In this document: piece after piece, positions 42,221 through 55,596 of the stretch
Numbering within the stretch: position 1 is the stretch's first letter
Layout: each line of letters starts with the position of its first letter
DNA from: Bombus terrestris
Lineage: Eukaryota > Arthropoda > Insecta > Hymenoptera > Apidae
Direction of reading: 5' to 3'
DNA: 64,000 bases
Assembly: GCF_910591885.1 (NCBI RefSeq)
Contig: NW_025963555.1
Span: 5,270,001 to 5,334,000, forward strand
Notes under the pieces: generated by a model
Told to the model about the DNA's origin: nothing
The model's database searches: none
What the model saw: the letters and a program-made list of their open reading frames with translations, nothing else
Program-made: the position numbers and the translations under genes

Positions 42221-42550
42221 TCATACGTCCTATGGTGATACAATGTAACTTTATACGTTATAACCTAGTAGTATATAACGTCATACGTCCTATAGTGATA
42301 CAATGTAACGTTATAAGTTATAACGTAGTAGTATACAACGTTATACGTTATAACGTAGTAGTACATAACGTTATACGTTACAACGTAGTAGTACATAACG
42401 TCATACGTCCTATAGTGATACAATGTAATGTTATACGTTATAACGTCGTAGTATATAACGTTATACGTTACTACGTAGTAGTACATAACGTCATACGTCC
42501 CATAGTGATACAATGTAACGTTATACATTATAAAATAGTAGTACATAACG
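42221..42550. repeat. Linker array between two large duplications
   Basis: Eleven monomers in normal register with several changes seen once: TTATAACCTAG (42,251), TAATGTTATACG at 42,427 and TTATACATTATAAAATAG (42,521). Nothing else is present. Confidence 0.8.
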
Positions 42551-45500
42551 TTATACGTTACAACGTAGTAGTACATAACGTCATACGTCCTATAGTGATA
42601 CAATATAACGTTATACGTTATAACGTAGAAGTACAAAACGTTCTATGTTATTACGTAGTAGTACTTAACGTTATACGTTACTACGTAGTAGTACATAACG
42701 TCATACGTCCTATAGTGATACAATGTAACGTTATAAGTTATAACGTAGTAGTATACAACGTTATACGTTATAACGTAGTAGTACATAACGTTATCCGGTA
42801 TAACGTAATAGTACATATCTATATACGTCATTTAGTGATGCAATATAACGTTATACGTTATAACGTAGAAGTACGAAACGTTATACGTTACAACGAAGTA
42901 GTACATAACGTCATACGTCCTATAGTGATACAATCTAACGTTATAAGTTATAACGTAGTAGTATACAACGTTATCCGTTATAACGTAGTAGTACATAACG
43001 TTATTCGTTACAACGTATTAGTACATAACGTCATACGTCCTATAGTGATACAATGTAATGTTATACGTTATAACGTCGTAGTATATAACGTTATACGTTA
43101 TAACGTAGTAGTACATGACGTCGAACGTCACATAGTGATACAATGTAACATTATACGTTATAATGTAGAAGTGCAAAGCGTTATACGTTATAACGTAGTA
43201 GTACATAACGTCAAACGTCACATAGTGATACAATATAACGTTATACGTTATAAGGTAGTAGTACATAACGTTATACGTCATATAGTGGTACAATATAACG
43301 TTATACGTTATAATGTAGAAGTACAAAACGTTATAAGTTATAACGTAGTAGTACATAACGTTATCCGGTATAACGTAATAGTACATATCTATATACGTCA
43401 TATAGTGATGCAATATAACGTTATACGTTATAACGTAGTAGTACATAACGTTATACGTTTCAACGTAGTAGTACATAACGTCATACGTCCTATAGTGATA
43501 CAATGTAACGTTATAAGTTATAACGTAGTAGTATACAACGTTATACGTTATAACGTAGTAGTACATAACGTTATACGTTACAAGGTAGTAGTACATAACG
43601 TCATACGTCCTATAGTGATACAATGTAACGTTATACGTTATAACGTCGTAGTATATAACGTTATACGTTATAACGTAGTAGTACATGACGTCAAACGTCC
43701 TATGGTGATACAATGTAACGTTATACGTTATAACGTAGTAGTATATAACGTTATACGTTATAACGTACTAGTACATAACGTCAAACGTCACATAGTGATA
43801 CAATATAACGTTATACGTTATAACGTAGTAGTACATAACGTTATACGTCATATAGTAGTACAATATAACGTTATACGTTTTAACGTAGTAGTACATAACG
43901 TCAAACGTCACATAGTGATACAATATAACGTTATACGTTATAACGTAGAAGTACATAACGTTATACGTTATAAAGTAGTAGTACATAACGTTATACGTTA
44001 CAACGTAGTAGTACATAACGTCATACGTCCTATAGTGATACAATTTAACGTTATACGTTATAACGTAGTAGTATATAACGTTATACGTTATAACGTAGTA
44101 GTACATAACGTCATACGTCCTATGGTGATACAATGTAACGTTATACGTTATAACGTAGTAGTATATAACGTTATACGTTATAACGTACTAGTACATAACG
44201 TCAAAGGTCACATAGTGATACAATATAACGTTATACGTTATAACGTAGAAGTACATAACGTTATACGTTATAAAGTAGTAGTACATAACGTTATACGTTA
44301 CAACGTAGTAGTACATATCGTCATACGTCCTATAGTGATACAATGTAACGTTATACGTTATAACGTAGTAGTATATAACGTTATACGTTATAACGTAATA
44401 GTACATAACGTCAAACGTCACATAGTGATACAATATAACGTTATACGTTATAACGTAGAAGTACATAACGTTATACGTTATAAAGAAGTAGTACATAACG
44501 TTATACGTTACAACGTAGTAGTACATAACGTCATACGTCCTATAGTGATACAATGTAACTTTATACGTTATAACGTAGTAGTACATATCGTCATACGTCC
44601 TATAGTGATACAATGTAACGTTATACGTTATAACGTAGTAGTATATAACGTTATACGTTATAACGTAATAGTACATAACGTCAAACGTCACATAGTGATA
44701 CAATATAACGTTATACGTTATAACGTAGAAGTACAAAACGTTATACGTTATAACGTAGTAGTACATAACGTTATCCTTTATAACGTAATAGTACATATCT
44801 ATATACGTCATATAGTGATGCAATATAACGTTATACGTTATAACGTTGTAGTATATAACGTTATACGTTATAAAGTAGTAGTACATAACGTTATACGTTA
44901 CAACGTAGTAGCACATAACGTCATACGTCCTATAGTGATACAATGTAACGTTATAAGTTATAACGTAGTAGTACATGACGTCAAACGTCACATAGTGATA
45001 CAATGTAACATTATACGTTATAATGTCGAAGTGCAAAACGTTATACGTTATAACGTAGTAGTACATAACGTTATCCGGTATAACGTAATAGTGCATATCT
45101 ATATACGTCATATAGTGATGCAATATAACGTCATACGTTATAACGTAGAAGTACATAACGTTATACATTATAAAGTAGTAGTACATAACGTTATACATTA
45201 TAAAGTAGTAGTACATAACGTTATACGTTATAACGTAATAGTACATAACGTCAAACGTCACATAGTGATACAATATAACGTCATACATTATAACGTAGAA
45301 GTACATAACGTTATACATCATAAAGTAGTAGTACATAACGTTATACGTTACAACGTAGTAGTACATAACGTCATACGTCCTTTAGTGATACAATATAACG
45401 TTATACGTTATAGCGTAGAAGTACAAAACGTTATATGTTATTACGTTGTAGTACTTAACGTTATACGTTACTACGTAGTAGTACATAACGTCATACGTCC

Positions 45501-46990
45501 TATAGTGGTACAATATAACGTTAACCGTTATAACGTAGTAGTACATAACGTCACACGTCACATAGTGATACAATATAACGTTATACGTTATAACGTAGTA
45601 GTACATAACGTTATTCGTTACAACGTAGTAGTACATAACGTCATACGTCCTATAGTGATACAATGTAACGTTATAAGTTATAACGTAGTAGTATATAACG
45701 TTATACGTTATAACGTAGTAGTACATAACGTTATACGTCCTATAGAGATACAATGTAACGTTATAAGTTATAACGTAGTAGTATATAACGTTATACGTTA
45801 TAACGTAGTAGTACATGACGTCAAACGTCACATAGTGATACAATGTAACATTATACATTATAATGTAGAAGTGCAAAACGTTATACGTTATAACGTAGTA
45901 GTACATAACGTCAAATGTCACATAGTGATACAATATAACGTTATACGTTATTACGTAGTAGTACATAACGTTATACGTCATATAGTGGTACAATATAACG
46001 TTATACGTTATAATGTAGAAGTACAAAACGTTATACGTTATAACGTAGTAGTACATAACGTTATACGTCCTATAGAGATACAATGTAACGTTATAAGTTA
46101 TAACGTAGTAGTATATAACGTTATACGTTATAACGTAGTAGTACATGACGTCAAACGTCACATAGTGATACAATGTAACATTATACATTATAATGTAGAA
46201 GTACAAAACGTTATACGTTATAACGTAGTAGTACATAACGTTATACGTTACAACGTAGTAGTACATAACGTCATACGTCCTATAGAGATACAATGTAACG
46301 TTATAAGTTATAACGTAGTAGTATACAACGTTATACGTTATAACGTAGTAGTACATAACGTTATACGTTACAACGTAGTAGTACATAACGTCATACGTCC
46401 TATAGTGATACAATGTAACGTTATAAGTTATAACGTAGTAGTATATAACGTTATACGTTATAACGTAGTAGTACATGACGTCAAACGTCACATAGTGATA
46501 CAATGTAACGTTATACGTTATTACGTAGTAGTACATAACGTTATACGTCATATAGTGGTACAATATAACGTTATACGTTATAATGTAGAAGTACAAAACG
46601 TTATACGTTATAACGTAGTAGTACATAACGTTATACGTCATATAGTAGTACAATATAACGTTAACCGTTATAACGTAGTAGTACATAACGTCACACGTCA
46701 CATAGTGATACAATATAACGTTATACGTTATAACGTAGTAGTACATAACGTTATTCGTTACAACGTAGTAGTACATAACGTCATACGTCCTATAGTGATA
46801 CAATGTAACGTTATATGATATAACGTCGTAGTATATAACGTTATACGCTATAACGTAGTAGTACATGACGTCAAACGTCACATAGTGATACAATGTAACA
46901 TTATACGTTATAATGACGAAGTGCAAAACGTTATACGTTATAACGTAGTAGTACATAACGTCAAACGTCACATAGTGATACAATATAACG
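42551..46990. repeat. 4,440-bp tandem duplication, copy 1 (148 monomers)
   Basis: Aligns base for base with 46,991 onward at 4,440 bp through long stretches. Shared rare variants are TTCTATGTTATTACG (42,641), GTACGAAACG (42,871), AATCTAACG (42,932), GTACTAGTAC (44,187), TCAAAGGTC (44,201) and the degenerate E dimer TTATCCTTTATAACG (44,771). At 46,510/46,511 it lacks three monomers present in copy 2, after which the offset is 4,530 bp. Confidence 0.94.
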
Positions 46991-49900
46991 TTATACGTTA
47001 CAACGTAGTAGTACATAACGTCATACGTCCTATAGTGATACAATATAACGTTATACGTTATAACGTAGAAGTACAAAACGTTCTATGTTATTACGTAGTA
47101 GTACTTAACGTTATACGTTACTACGTAGTAGTACATAACGTCATACGTCCTATAGTGATACAATGTAACGTTATAAGTTATAACGTAGTAGTATACAACG
47201 TTATACGTTATAACGTAGTAGTACATAACGTTATCCGGTATAACGTAATAGTACATATCTATATACGTCATTTAGTGATGCAATATAACGTTATACGTTA
47301 TAACGTAGAAGTACGAAACGTTATACGTTACAACGAAGTAGTACATAACGTCATACGTCCTATAGTGATACAATCTAACGTTATAAGTTATAACGTAGTA
47401 GTATACAACGTTATCCGTTATAACGTAGTAGTACATAACGTTATTCGTTACAACGTATTAGTACATAACGTCATACGTCCTATAGTGATACAATGTAATG
47501 TTATACGTTATAACGTCGTAGTATATAACGTTATACGTTATAACGTAGTAGTACATGACGTCGAACGTCACATAGTGATACAATGTAACATTATACGTTA
47601 TAATGTAGAAGTGCAAAGCGTTATACGTTATAACGTAGTAGTACATAACGTCAAACGTCACATAGTGATACAATATAACGTTATACGTTATAAGGTAGTA
47701 GTACATAACGTTATACGTCATATAGTGGTACAATATAACGTTATACGTTATAATGTAGAAGTACAAAACGTTATAAGTTATAACGTAGTAGTACATAACG
47801 TTATCCGGTATAACGTAATAGTACATATCTATATACGTCATATAGTGATGCAATATAACGTTATACGTTATAACGTAGTAGTACATAACGTTATACGTTT
47901 CAACGTAGTAGTACATAACGTCATACGTCCTATAGTGATACAATGTAACGTTATAAGTTATAACGTAGTAGTATACAACGTTATACGTTATAACGTAGTA
48001 GTACATAACGTTATACGTTACAAGGTAGTAGTACATAACGTCATACGTCCTATAGTGATACAATGTAACGTTATACGTTATAACGTCGTAGTATATAACG
48101 TTATACGTTATAACGTAGTAGTACATGACGTCAAACGTCCTATGGTGATACAATGTAACGTTATACGTTATAACGTAGTAGTATATAACGTTATACGTTA
48201 TAACGTACTAGTACATAACGTCAAACGTCACATAGTGATACAATATAACGTTATACGTTATAACGTAGTAGTACATAACGTTATACGTCATATAGTAGTA
48301 CAATATAACGTTATACGTTTTAACGTAGTAGTACATAACGTCAAACGTCACATAGTGATACAATATAACGTTATACGTTATAACGTAGAAGTACATAACG
48401 TTATACGTTATAAAGTAGTAGTACATAACGTTATACGTTACAACGTAGTAGTACATAACGTCATACGTCCTATAGTGATACAATTTAACGTTATACGTTA
48501 TAACGTAGTAGTATATAACGTTATACGTTATAACGTAGTAGTACATAACGTCATACGTCCTATGGTGATACAATGTAACGTTATACGTTATAACGTAGTA
48601 GTATATAACGTTATACGTTATAACGTACTAGTACATAACGTCAAAGGTCACATAGTGATACAATATAACGTTATACGTTATAACGTAGAAGTACATAACG
48701 TTATACGTTATAAAGTAGTAGTACATAACGTTATACGTTACAACGTAGTAGTACATATCGTCATACGTCCTATAGTGATACAATGTAACGTTATACGTTA
48801 TAACGTAGTAGTATATAACGTTATACGTTATAACGTAATAGTACATAACGTCAAACGTCACATAGTGATACAATATAACGTTATACGTTATAACGTAGAA
48901 GTACATAACGTTATACGTTATAAAGAAGTAGTACATAACGTTATACGTTACAACGTAGTAGTACATAACGTCATACGTCCTATAGTGATACAATGTAACT
49001 TTATACGTTATAACGTAGTAGTACATATCGTCATACGTCCTATAGTGATACAATGTAACGTTATACGTTATAACGTAGTAGTATATAACGTTATACGTTA
49101 TAACGTAATAGTACATAACGTCAAACGTCACATAGTGATACAATATAACGTTATACGTTATAACGTAGAAGTACAAAACGTTATACGTTATAACGTAGTA
49201 GTACATAACGTTATCCTTTATAACGTAATAGTACATATCTATATACGTCATATAGTGATGCAATATAACGTTATACGTTATAACGTTGTAGTATATAACG
49301 TTATACGTTATAAAGTAGTAGTACATAACGTTATACGTTACAACGTAGTAGCACATAACGTCATACGTCCTATAGTGATACAATGTAACGTTATAAGTTA
49401 TAACGTAGTAGTACATGACGTCAAACGTCACATAGTGATACAATGTAACATTATACGTTATAATGTCGAAGTGCAAAACGTTATACGTTATAACGTAGTA
49501 GTACATAACGTTATCCGGTATAACGTAATAGTGCATATCTATATACGTCATATAGTGATGCAATATAACGTCATACGTTATAACGTAGAAGTACATAACG
49601 TTATACATTATAAAGTAGTAGTACATAACGTTATACATTATAAAGTAGTAGTACATAACGTTATACGTTATAACGTAATAGTACATAACGTCAAACGTCA
49701 CATAGTGATACAATATAACGTCATACATTATAACGTAGAAGTACATAACGTTATACATCATAAAGTAGTAGTACATAACGTTATACGTTACAACGTAGTA
49801 GTACATAACGTCATACGTCCTTTAGTGATACAATATAACGTTATACGTTATAGCGTAGAAGTACAAAACGTTATATGTTATTACGTTGTAGTACTTAACG

Positions 49901-51520
49901 TTATACGTTACTACGTAGTAGTACATAACGTCATACGTCCTATAGTGGTACAATATAACGTTAACCGTTATAACGTAGTAGTACATAACGTCACACGTCA
50001 CATAGTGATACAATATAACGTTATACGTTATAACGTAGTAGTACATAACGTTATTCGTTACAACGTAGTAGTACATAACGTCATACGTCCTATAGTGATA
50101 CAATGTAACGTTATAAGTTATAACGTAGTAGTATATAACGTTATACGTTATAACGTAGTAGTACATAACGTTATACGTCCTATAGAGATACAATGTAACG
50201 TTATAAGTTATAACGTAGTAGTATATAACGTTATACGTTATAACGTAGTAGTACATGACGTCAAACGTCACATAGTGATACAATGTAACATTATACATTA
50301 TAATGTAGAAGTGCAAAACGTTATACGTTATAACGTAGTAGTACATAACGTCAAATGTCACATAGTGATACAATATAACGTTATACGTTATTACGTAGTA
50401 GTACATAACGTTATACGTCATATAGTGGTACAATATAACGTTATACGTTATAATGTAGAAGTACAAAACGTTATACGTTATAACGTAGTAGTACATAACG
50501 TTATACGTCCTATAGAGATACAATGTAACGTTATAAGTTATAACGTAGTAGTATATAACGTTATACGTTATAACGTAGTAGTACATGACGTCAAACGTCA
50601 CATAGTGATACAATGTAACATTATACATTATAATGTAGAAGTACAAAACGTTATACGTTATAACGTAGTAGTACATAACGTTATACGTTACAACGTAGTA
50701 GTACATAACGTCATACGTCCTATAGAGATACAATGTAACGTTATAAGTTATAACGTAGTAGTATACAACGTTATACGTTATAACGTAGTAGTACATAACG
50801 TTATACGTTACAACGTAGTAGTACATAACGTCATACGTCCTATAGTGATACAATGTAACGTTATAAGTTATAACGTAGTAGTATATAACGTTATACGTTA
50901 TAACGTAGTAGTACATGACGTCAAACGTCACATAGTGATACAATGTAACATTATACATTATAATGTAGAAGTGCAAAACGTTATACGTTATAACGTAGTA
51001 GTACATAACGTCAAATGTCACATAGTGATACAATATAACGTTATACGTTATTACGTAGTAGTACATAACGTTATACGTCATATAGTGGTACAATATAACG
51101 TTATACGTTATAATGTAGAAGTACAAAACGTTATACGTTATAACGTAGTAGTACATAACGTTATACGTCGTATAGTAGTACAATATAACGTTAACCGTTA
51201 TAACGTAGTAGTACATAACGTCACACGTCACATAGTGATACAATATAACGTTATACGTTATAACGTAGTAGTACATAACGTTATTCGTTACAACGTAGTA
51301 GTACATAACGTCATACGTCCTATAGTGATACAATGTAACGTTATATGATATAACGTCGTAGTATATAACGTTATACGCTATAACGTAGTAGTACATGACG
51401 TCAAACGTCACATAGTGATACAATGTAACATTATACGTTATAATGACGAAGTGCAAAACGTTATACGTTATAACGTAGTAGTACATAACGTCAAACGTCA
51501 CATAGTGATACAATATAACG
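46991..51520. repeat. 4,530-bp tandem duplication, copy 2 (151 monomers)
   Basis: Second copy. Bases 50,951-51,040 are the three monomers missing from copy 1. Almost no other difference was visible; one is GTCGTATAG at 51,168 against GTCATATAG at 46,638. After 51,520 the sequence continues like 41,741 onward, as expected if the duplication arose by unequal exchange between two positions of one ancestral array. Confidence 0.93.
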
Positions 51521-52210
51521 TTATACGTTATAACGTAGTAGTACATAACGTTATACGTCATATAGTAGTACAATATAACGTTAACCGTTATAACGTAGTA
51601 GTACATAACGTCAAACGTCACATAGTGATACAATATAACGTTATACGTTATAACGTAGAAGTACATAACGTTATACGTTATAAAGTAGTAGTACATAATG
51701 TTATACGTTACAACGTAGTAGTACATAACGTCATACGTCCTATAGTGATACAATGTAACTTTATACGTTATAACGTAGTAGTATATAACGTTATACGTTA
51801 TAACGTAGTAGTACATAACGTCATTCGTCCTATAGTGATACAATGTAACGTTATACGTTATAACGTAGAAGAACAAAACGTTATACGTTATAACGTAGTA
51901 GTACATAACGTCAAACATCACATAGTGATTCAATATGGCGTTATACGTTATAACGTAGAAGTACAAAACGTTATACGTTATAAAGTAGTAGTACATAACG
52001 TTATACGTTACAACGTAGTAGTACATAACGTCATACGTCCTATAGTGATACAATATAACGTTATACGTTATAACGTAGAAGTACAAAACGTTATATGTTA
52101 TTACGTAGTAGTACTTAACGTTATACGTTACTACGTAGTAGTATATAAAGTCATACGTCCTATAGTGATACAATGTAACGTTATACGTTATAACGTAGTA
52201 GTACTTGACG
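51521..52210. repeat. Array continuing the 41.7-kb register
   Basis: Resembles 41,741 onward at a 9,780-bp offset: D monomer, TTAACCG, B, GTAGAAG, TTATAAAGTAG, then a C monomer ending AACT. New variants appear towards the end: GAAGAACAAAACG at 51,869, GATTCAATATGGCG at 51,928 and GTATATAAAG at 52,141. The first two recur near 57.4 and 62.1 kb, and the last near 57.9 and 62.6 kb. Confidence 0.82.
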
Positions 52211-52239
52211 TTATACGTTATAGGTAGTAGTACATAACT
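52211..52239. repeat. Second 29-bp marker type (TAGGTAG), first copy
   Basis: TTATACGTTATAGGTAG replaces TTATACGTTATAACGTAG with a net loss of one base. Nine copies start at 52,211, 55,568, 55,927, 57,545, 57,993, 60,272, 60,631, 62,249 and 62,697, and I saw none before 52.2 kb. It therefore defines a distal domain, as the TTAAACG marker defines 14.3-40 kb. Each is preceded by a monomer ending GTACTTGACG, GTACTTAACG or GTACTTAATG. Confidence 0.9.
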
Positions 52240-52539
52240 TCATACGTCCTATAGTGATACAATATAACGTTATACGTTATAACGTAGTAGTATATAACGC
52301 TATACGTTATAACGTAGTAGTACATAACGTTATACGTTACAACGTAGTAGTACATAACGTCATACGTCCTATAGTGATACAATGTAACGTTATACGTTAT
52401 AACGTAGTAGTATATAACGTGATACGTTATAACGTAGTAGTACATAACGTCATTCGTCCTATAGTGATACAATGTAACGTTATACGTTATAACGTAGTAG
52501 TATATAATGTTATACGTTATAACGTAGTAGTACATAACG

Positions 52540-53559
52540 TCATACGTCCAATGGTGATACAATGTAACGTTATACGTTATAACGTAGTAGTATATAACGT
52601 TATACGTTATAACGTACTAGTACATAACGTCAAAGGTCACATAGTGATAGAATATAACGTTATACGTTATAACGTAGAAGTACATAACGTTATACGTTAT
52701 AAAGTAGTAGTACATAACGTTATACGTTACAACGTAGTAGTACATATCGTCATACGTCCTATCGTGATACAATGTAACGTTATACGTTATAACGTAGTAG
52801 TATATAACGTTATACGTTATAACGTAATAGTACATAACGTCAAACGTCACATAGTGATACAATATAACGTTATACGTTATAACGTAGAAGTACATAACGT
52901 TATACGTTATAAAGTAGTAGTGCATAACGTTATACGTTACAACGTAGTAGTACATAACGTCATACGTCCTATAGTGATACAATGTAACTTTATACGTTAT
53001 AACGTAGTAGTATATAACGTGATACGTTATAACGTAGTAGTACATAACGTCATTCGTCCTATAGTGATACAATGTAACGTTATACGTTATAACGTAGTAG
53101 TATATAATGTTATACGTTATAACGTAGTAGTATATAACGTTATACATTATAACGTAGTAGTACATAACGTTATACGTCATATAGTGGTACAATATAACGT
53201 TATACGTTATAATGTAGAAGTACAAAACGTTATACGTTATAACGTAGCAGTACATAACGTTATCCTTTATAACGTAATAGTACATATCTATATACGTCAT
53301 ATAGTGATGCAATATAACGTTATACGTTATAACGTTGTAGTATATAACGTTATACGCTATAAAGTAGTAGTACATAACGTTATACGTTACAACGTAGTAG
53401 CACATAACGTCATACGTCCTATAGTGATACAATGTAACGCTATAAGTTATAACGTAGTAGTACATGACGTCAAACGTCACATAGCGATACAATGTAACAT
53501 TATACGTTATAATGTAGAAGTGCAAAACGTTATACGTTATAACGTAGTAGTACATAACG
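52540..53559. repeat. Third, rearranged copy of part of the 4,440-bp unit
   Basis: Bases 52,540-53,019 match 44,111-44,590 at 8,429 bp, including GTACTAGTAC and TCAAAGGTC. Bases 53,230-53,559 match 44,741-45,070 at 8,489 bp, including the degenerate E dimer TTATCCTTTATAACG (53,260) and TTATAACGTTGTAG (53,320). The middle is replaced by other monomers. More single-base differences are seen than between the two main copies, so it is an older relative. Confidence 0.82.
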
Positions 53560-54729
53560 TCAAACGTCACATAGTGATACAATATAACGTTATACGTTAT
53601 AACGTAGTAGTACATAACGTTATACGTCATATAGTAGTACAATATAACGTTATACGTTTTAACGTAGTAGTACATAACGTCAAACGTCACATAGTGATAC
53701 AATATAACGTTATACGTTAGAACGTAGTAGTACATAACGTTATACGTCATATAGTAGTACAATATAACGTTATACGTTATAACGTAGAAGTACATAACGT
53801 TATACGTTATAAAGTTGTAGTACATAACGTTATACGTTATAACGTAGAAGTACAAAACGTTATACGTTATAACGTAGTAGTACATAACGTCAAACATCAC
53901 ATAGTGATACAATATAGCGTTATACGTTATAACGTAGAAGTACAAAACGTTATACGTTATAACGTAGTAGTACTTAACGTTATACGTTATAACGTAGTAT
54001 TACATAACGTTATACGTCATATAGTAGTACAATATAACGTTATACGTTATAACGTAGTAGTACATAACGTCAAACGTCACATAGTGATACAATATAACGT
54101 TATACGTTATAATGTAGAAGTACAAAACGTTATACGTTATAACGTAGTAGTACATAACGTTATCCGGTATAACGTAATAGTGCATATCTATATACGTCAT
54201 ATAGTGATGCAATATAACGTCATACGTTATAACGTGGAAGTACATAACGTTATACATTATAAGGTAGTAGTACATAACGTTATACGTTACAACGTAGTAG
54301 TACATAACGTCATACGTCCTATAGTGATACAATATAACGTTATACGTTATAACGTTGAAGTACAAAACGTTATATGTTATTACGTAGTAGTACTTAACGT
54401 TATACGTTACTACGTAGTAGTACATAACGTCATACGTCCTATAGTAATACAATGTAACGTTATACGTTATAACGTAGTAGTACTTAACGTTATACGTTAC
54501 TGCGTAGTAGTACATAACGTTATACGTCATATAGTGGTACAATATAACGTTATACGTTATAATGTAGAAGTACAAAACGTTATACGTTATAACGTAGTAG
54601 TACATAACGTCAAACGTCACATAGTTATACAATGTAACGTTATACGTTATAATGTAGAAATGCAAAACGTTATACGTTATACCGTAGTAGTACATAACGT
54701 CAAACGTCACATAGTGATACAGTATAACG
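53560..54729. repeat. Mixed array rich in GAAGTACAAAACG endings
   Basis: The register is intact. A-class monomers ending in ACAAAACG or ACTTAACG become common, as in the rest of the distal domain. One E dimer lies at 54,160. No gene or insertion is visible. Confidence 0.8.
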
Positions 54730-55596
54730 ATATACGTTATAACGTAGAAGTACAAAACGTTATACGTTATAACGTAGTAGTCTTGACGTTATACGTTACT
54801 GCGTAGTAGTACATAACGTTATACGTCATATACTGGTACAATATAACGTTATACGTTATAACGCAGTAGTACATAACGTTATACGTTATAATGTAACTGT
54901 GTAAAAGTTATTCGTCGTAGCGTAATAGTGTATAACGTTATTCGTTGTAACGTAATAGTGTATAACGCTATACGTGATTACGTAATAGTACATAACATCA
55001 TACGTCCTATAGTGATACAATATAACGTTATACGTTATAACGTAGTAGTACATAACGTTATACGTCATATAGTAGTACAATATAACGTTATACGTTATAA
55101 CGTAGTAGTACATAACGTCAAACGTCACCTAGTGATACAATATAACGTTATACGTTATAATGTAGAAGTGCAAAACGTTATACGTTATAACGTAGTAGTA
55201 CATAACGTCAAACGTCACATAGTGATACAGTATAACGTTATACGTTATAACGTAGTAGTACATAACGTCATACGTCCTATAGTGATAAAATGTAACGTTA
55301 TACGTTATAACGTAGTAGTACATAACGTTATACGTCATATAGTGGTACAATATAACGTTATACGTTATAATGTAGTAGTACATAACGTTAAAAGTCACAT
55401 AGTGATACAATATAACGTTATACGTTATAACGTAGAAGTACAAAACGTTATACGTTATAACGTAGTAGTACATAACGTCAAACATCACATAGTGATACAA
55501 CATGGCGTTATACGTTATAACGTAGAAGTACAAAACGTTATACGTTATAACGTAGTAGTACTTAACGTTATACGTTATAGGTAGTAGTACATAACG
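54730..55596. repeat. Distal block, copy 1 (partner 56,706-57,573)
   Basis: It matches 56,706-57,573 at an offset of 1,976 and then 1,977 bp; the change comes from the monomer at 54,760-54,788, which lost one base (GTAGTCTTGACG for GTAGTACTTGACG). It contains the divergent-monomer island at 54,879 and ends with a TAGGTAG marker at 55,568-55,596. Differences from the partner are several, for example GTGATTACG at 54,974 against GTGCCTACG. Confidence 0.84.
54879..54997. repeat. Island of four divergent monomers, copy 1
   Basis: Four consecutive units are unlike the rest. The first is 29 bp and ends TAATGTAACTGTGTAAAAG. The next two start TTATTCGTCGTAGCG and TTATTCGTTGTAACG and end TAATAGTGTATAACG. 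The last starts CTATACGTGATTACG and ends in ATAACA. The shared GTAATAGTGTATAACG second half suggests that they form an old subfamily. Copies are at 56,856-56,974 and 61,560-61,678. Confidence 0.88.

Noticed and set aside
7977..51520. The 4,440-bp spacing between 7,977 and 12,417 as the same unit as the 4,440-bp duplication at 42.6 kb
   Set aside because: The first is the sum of two separate offsets (1,560 and 2,880 bp), and the sequences involved carry different variants. The equal length appears to be coincidence within a 30-bp lattice.
54879..54997. Non-satellite insertion at the divergent stretch
   Set aside because: The stretch still divides into units of 29, 30, 30 and 30 bp with the usual ATAACG-type endings, so it is diverged satellite.
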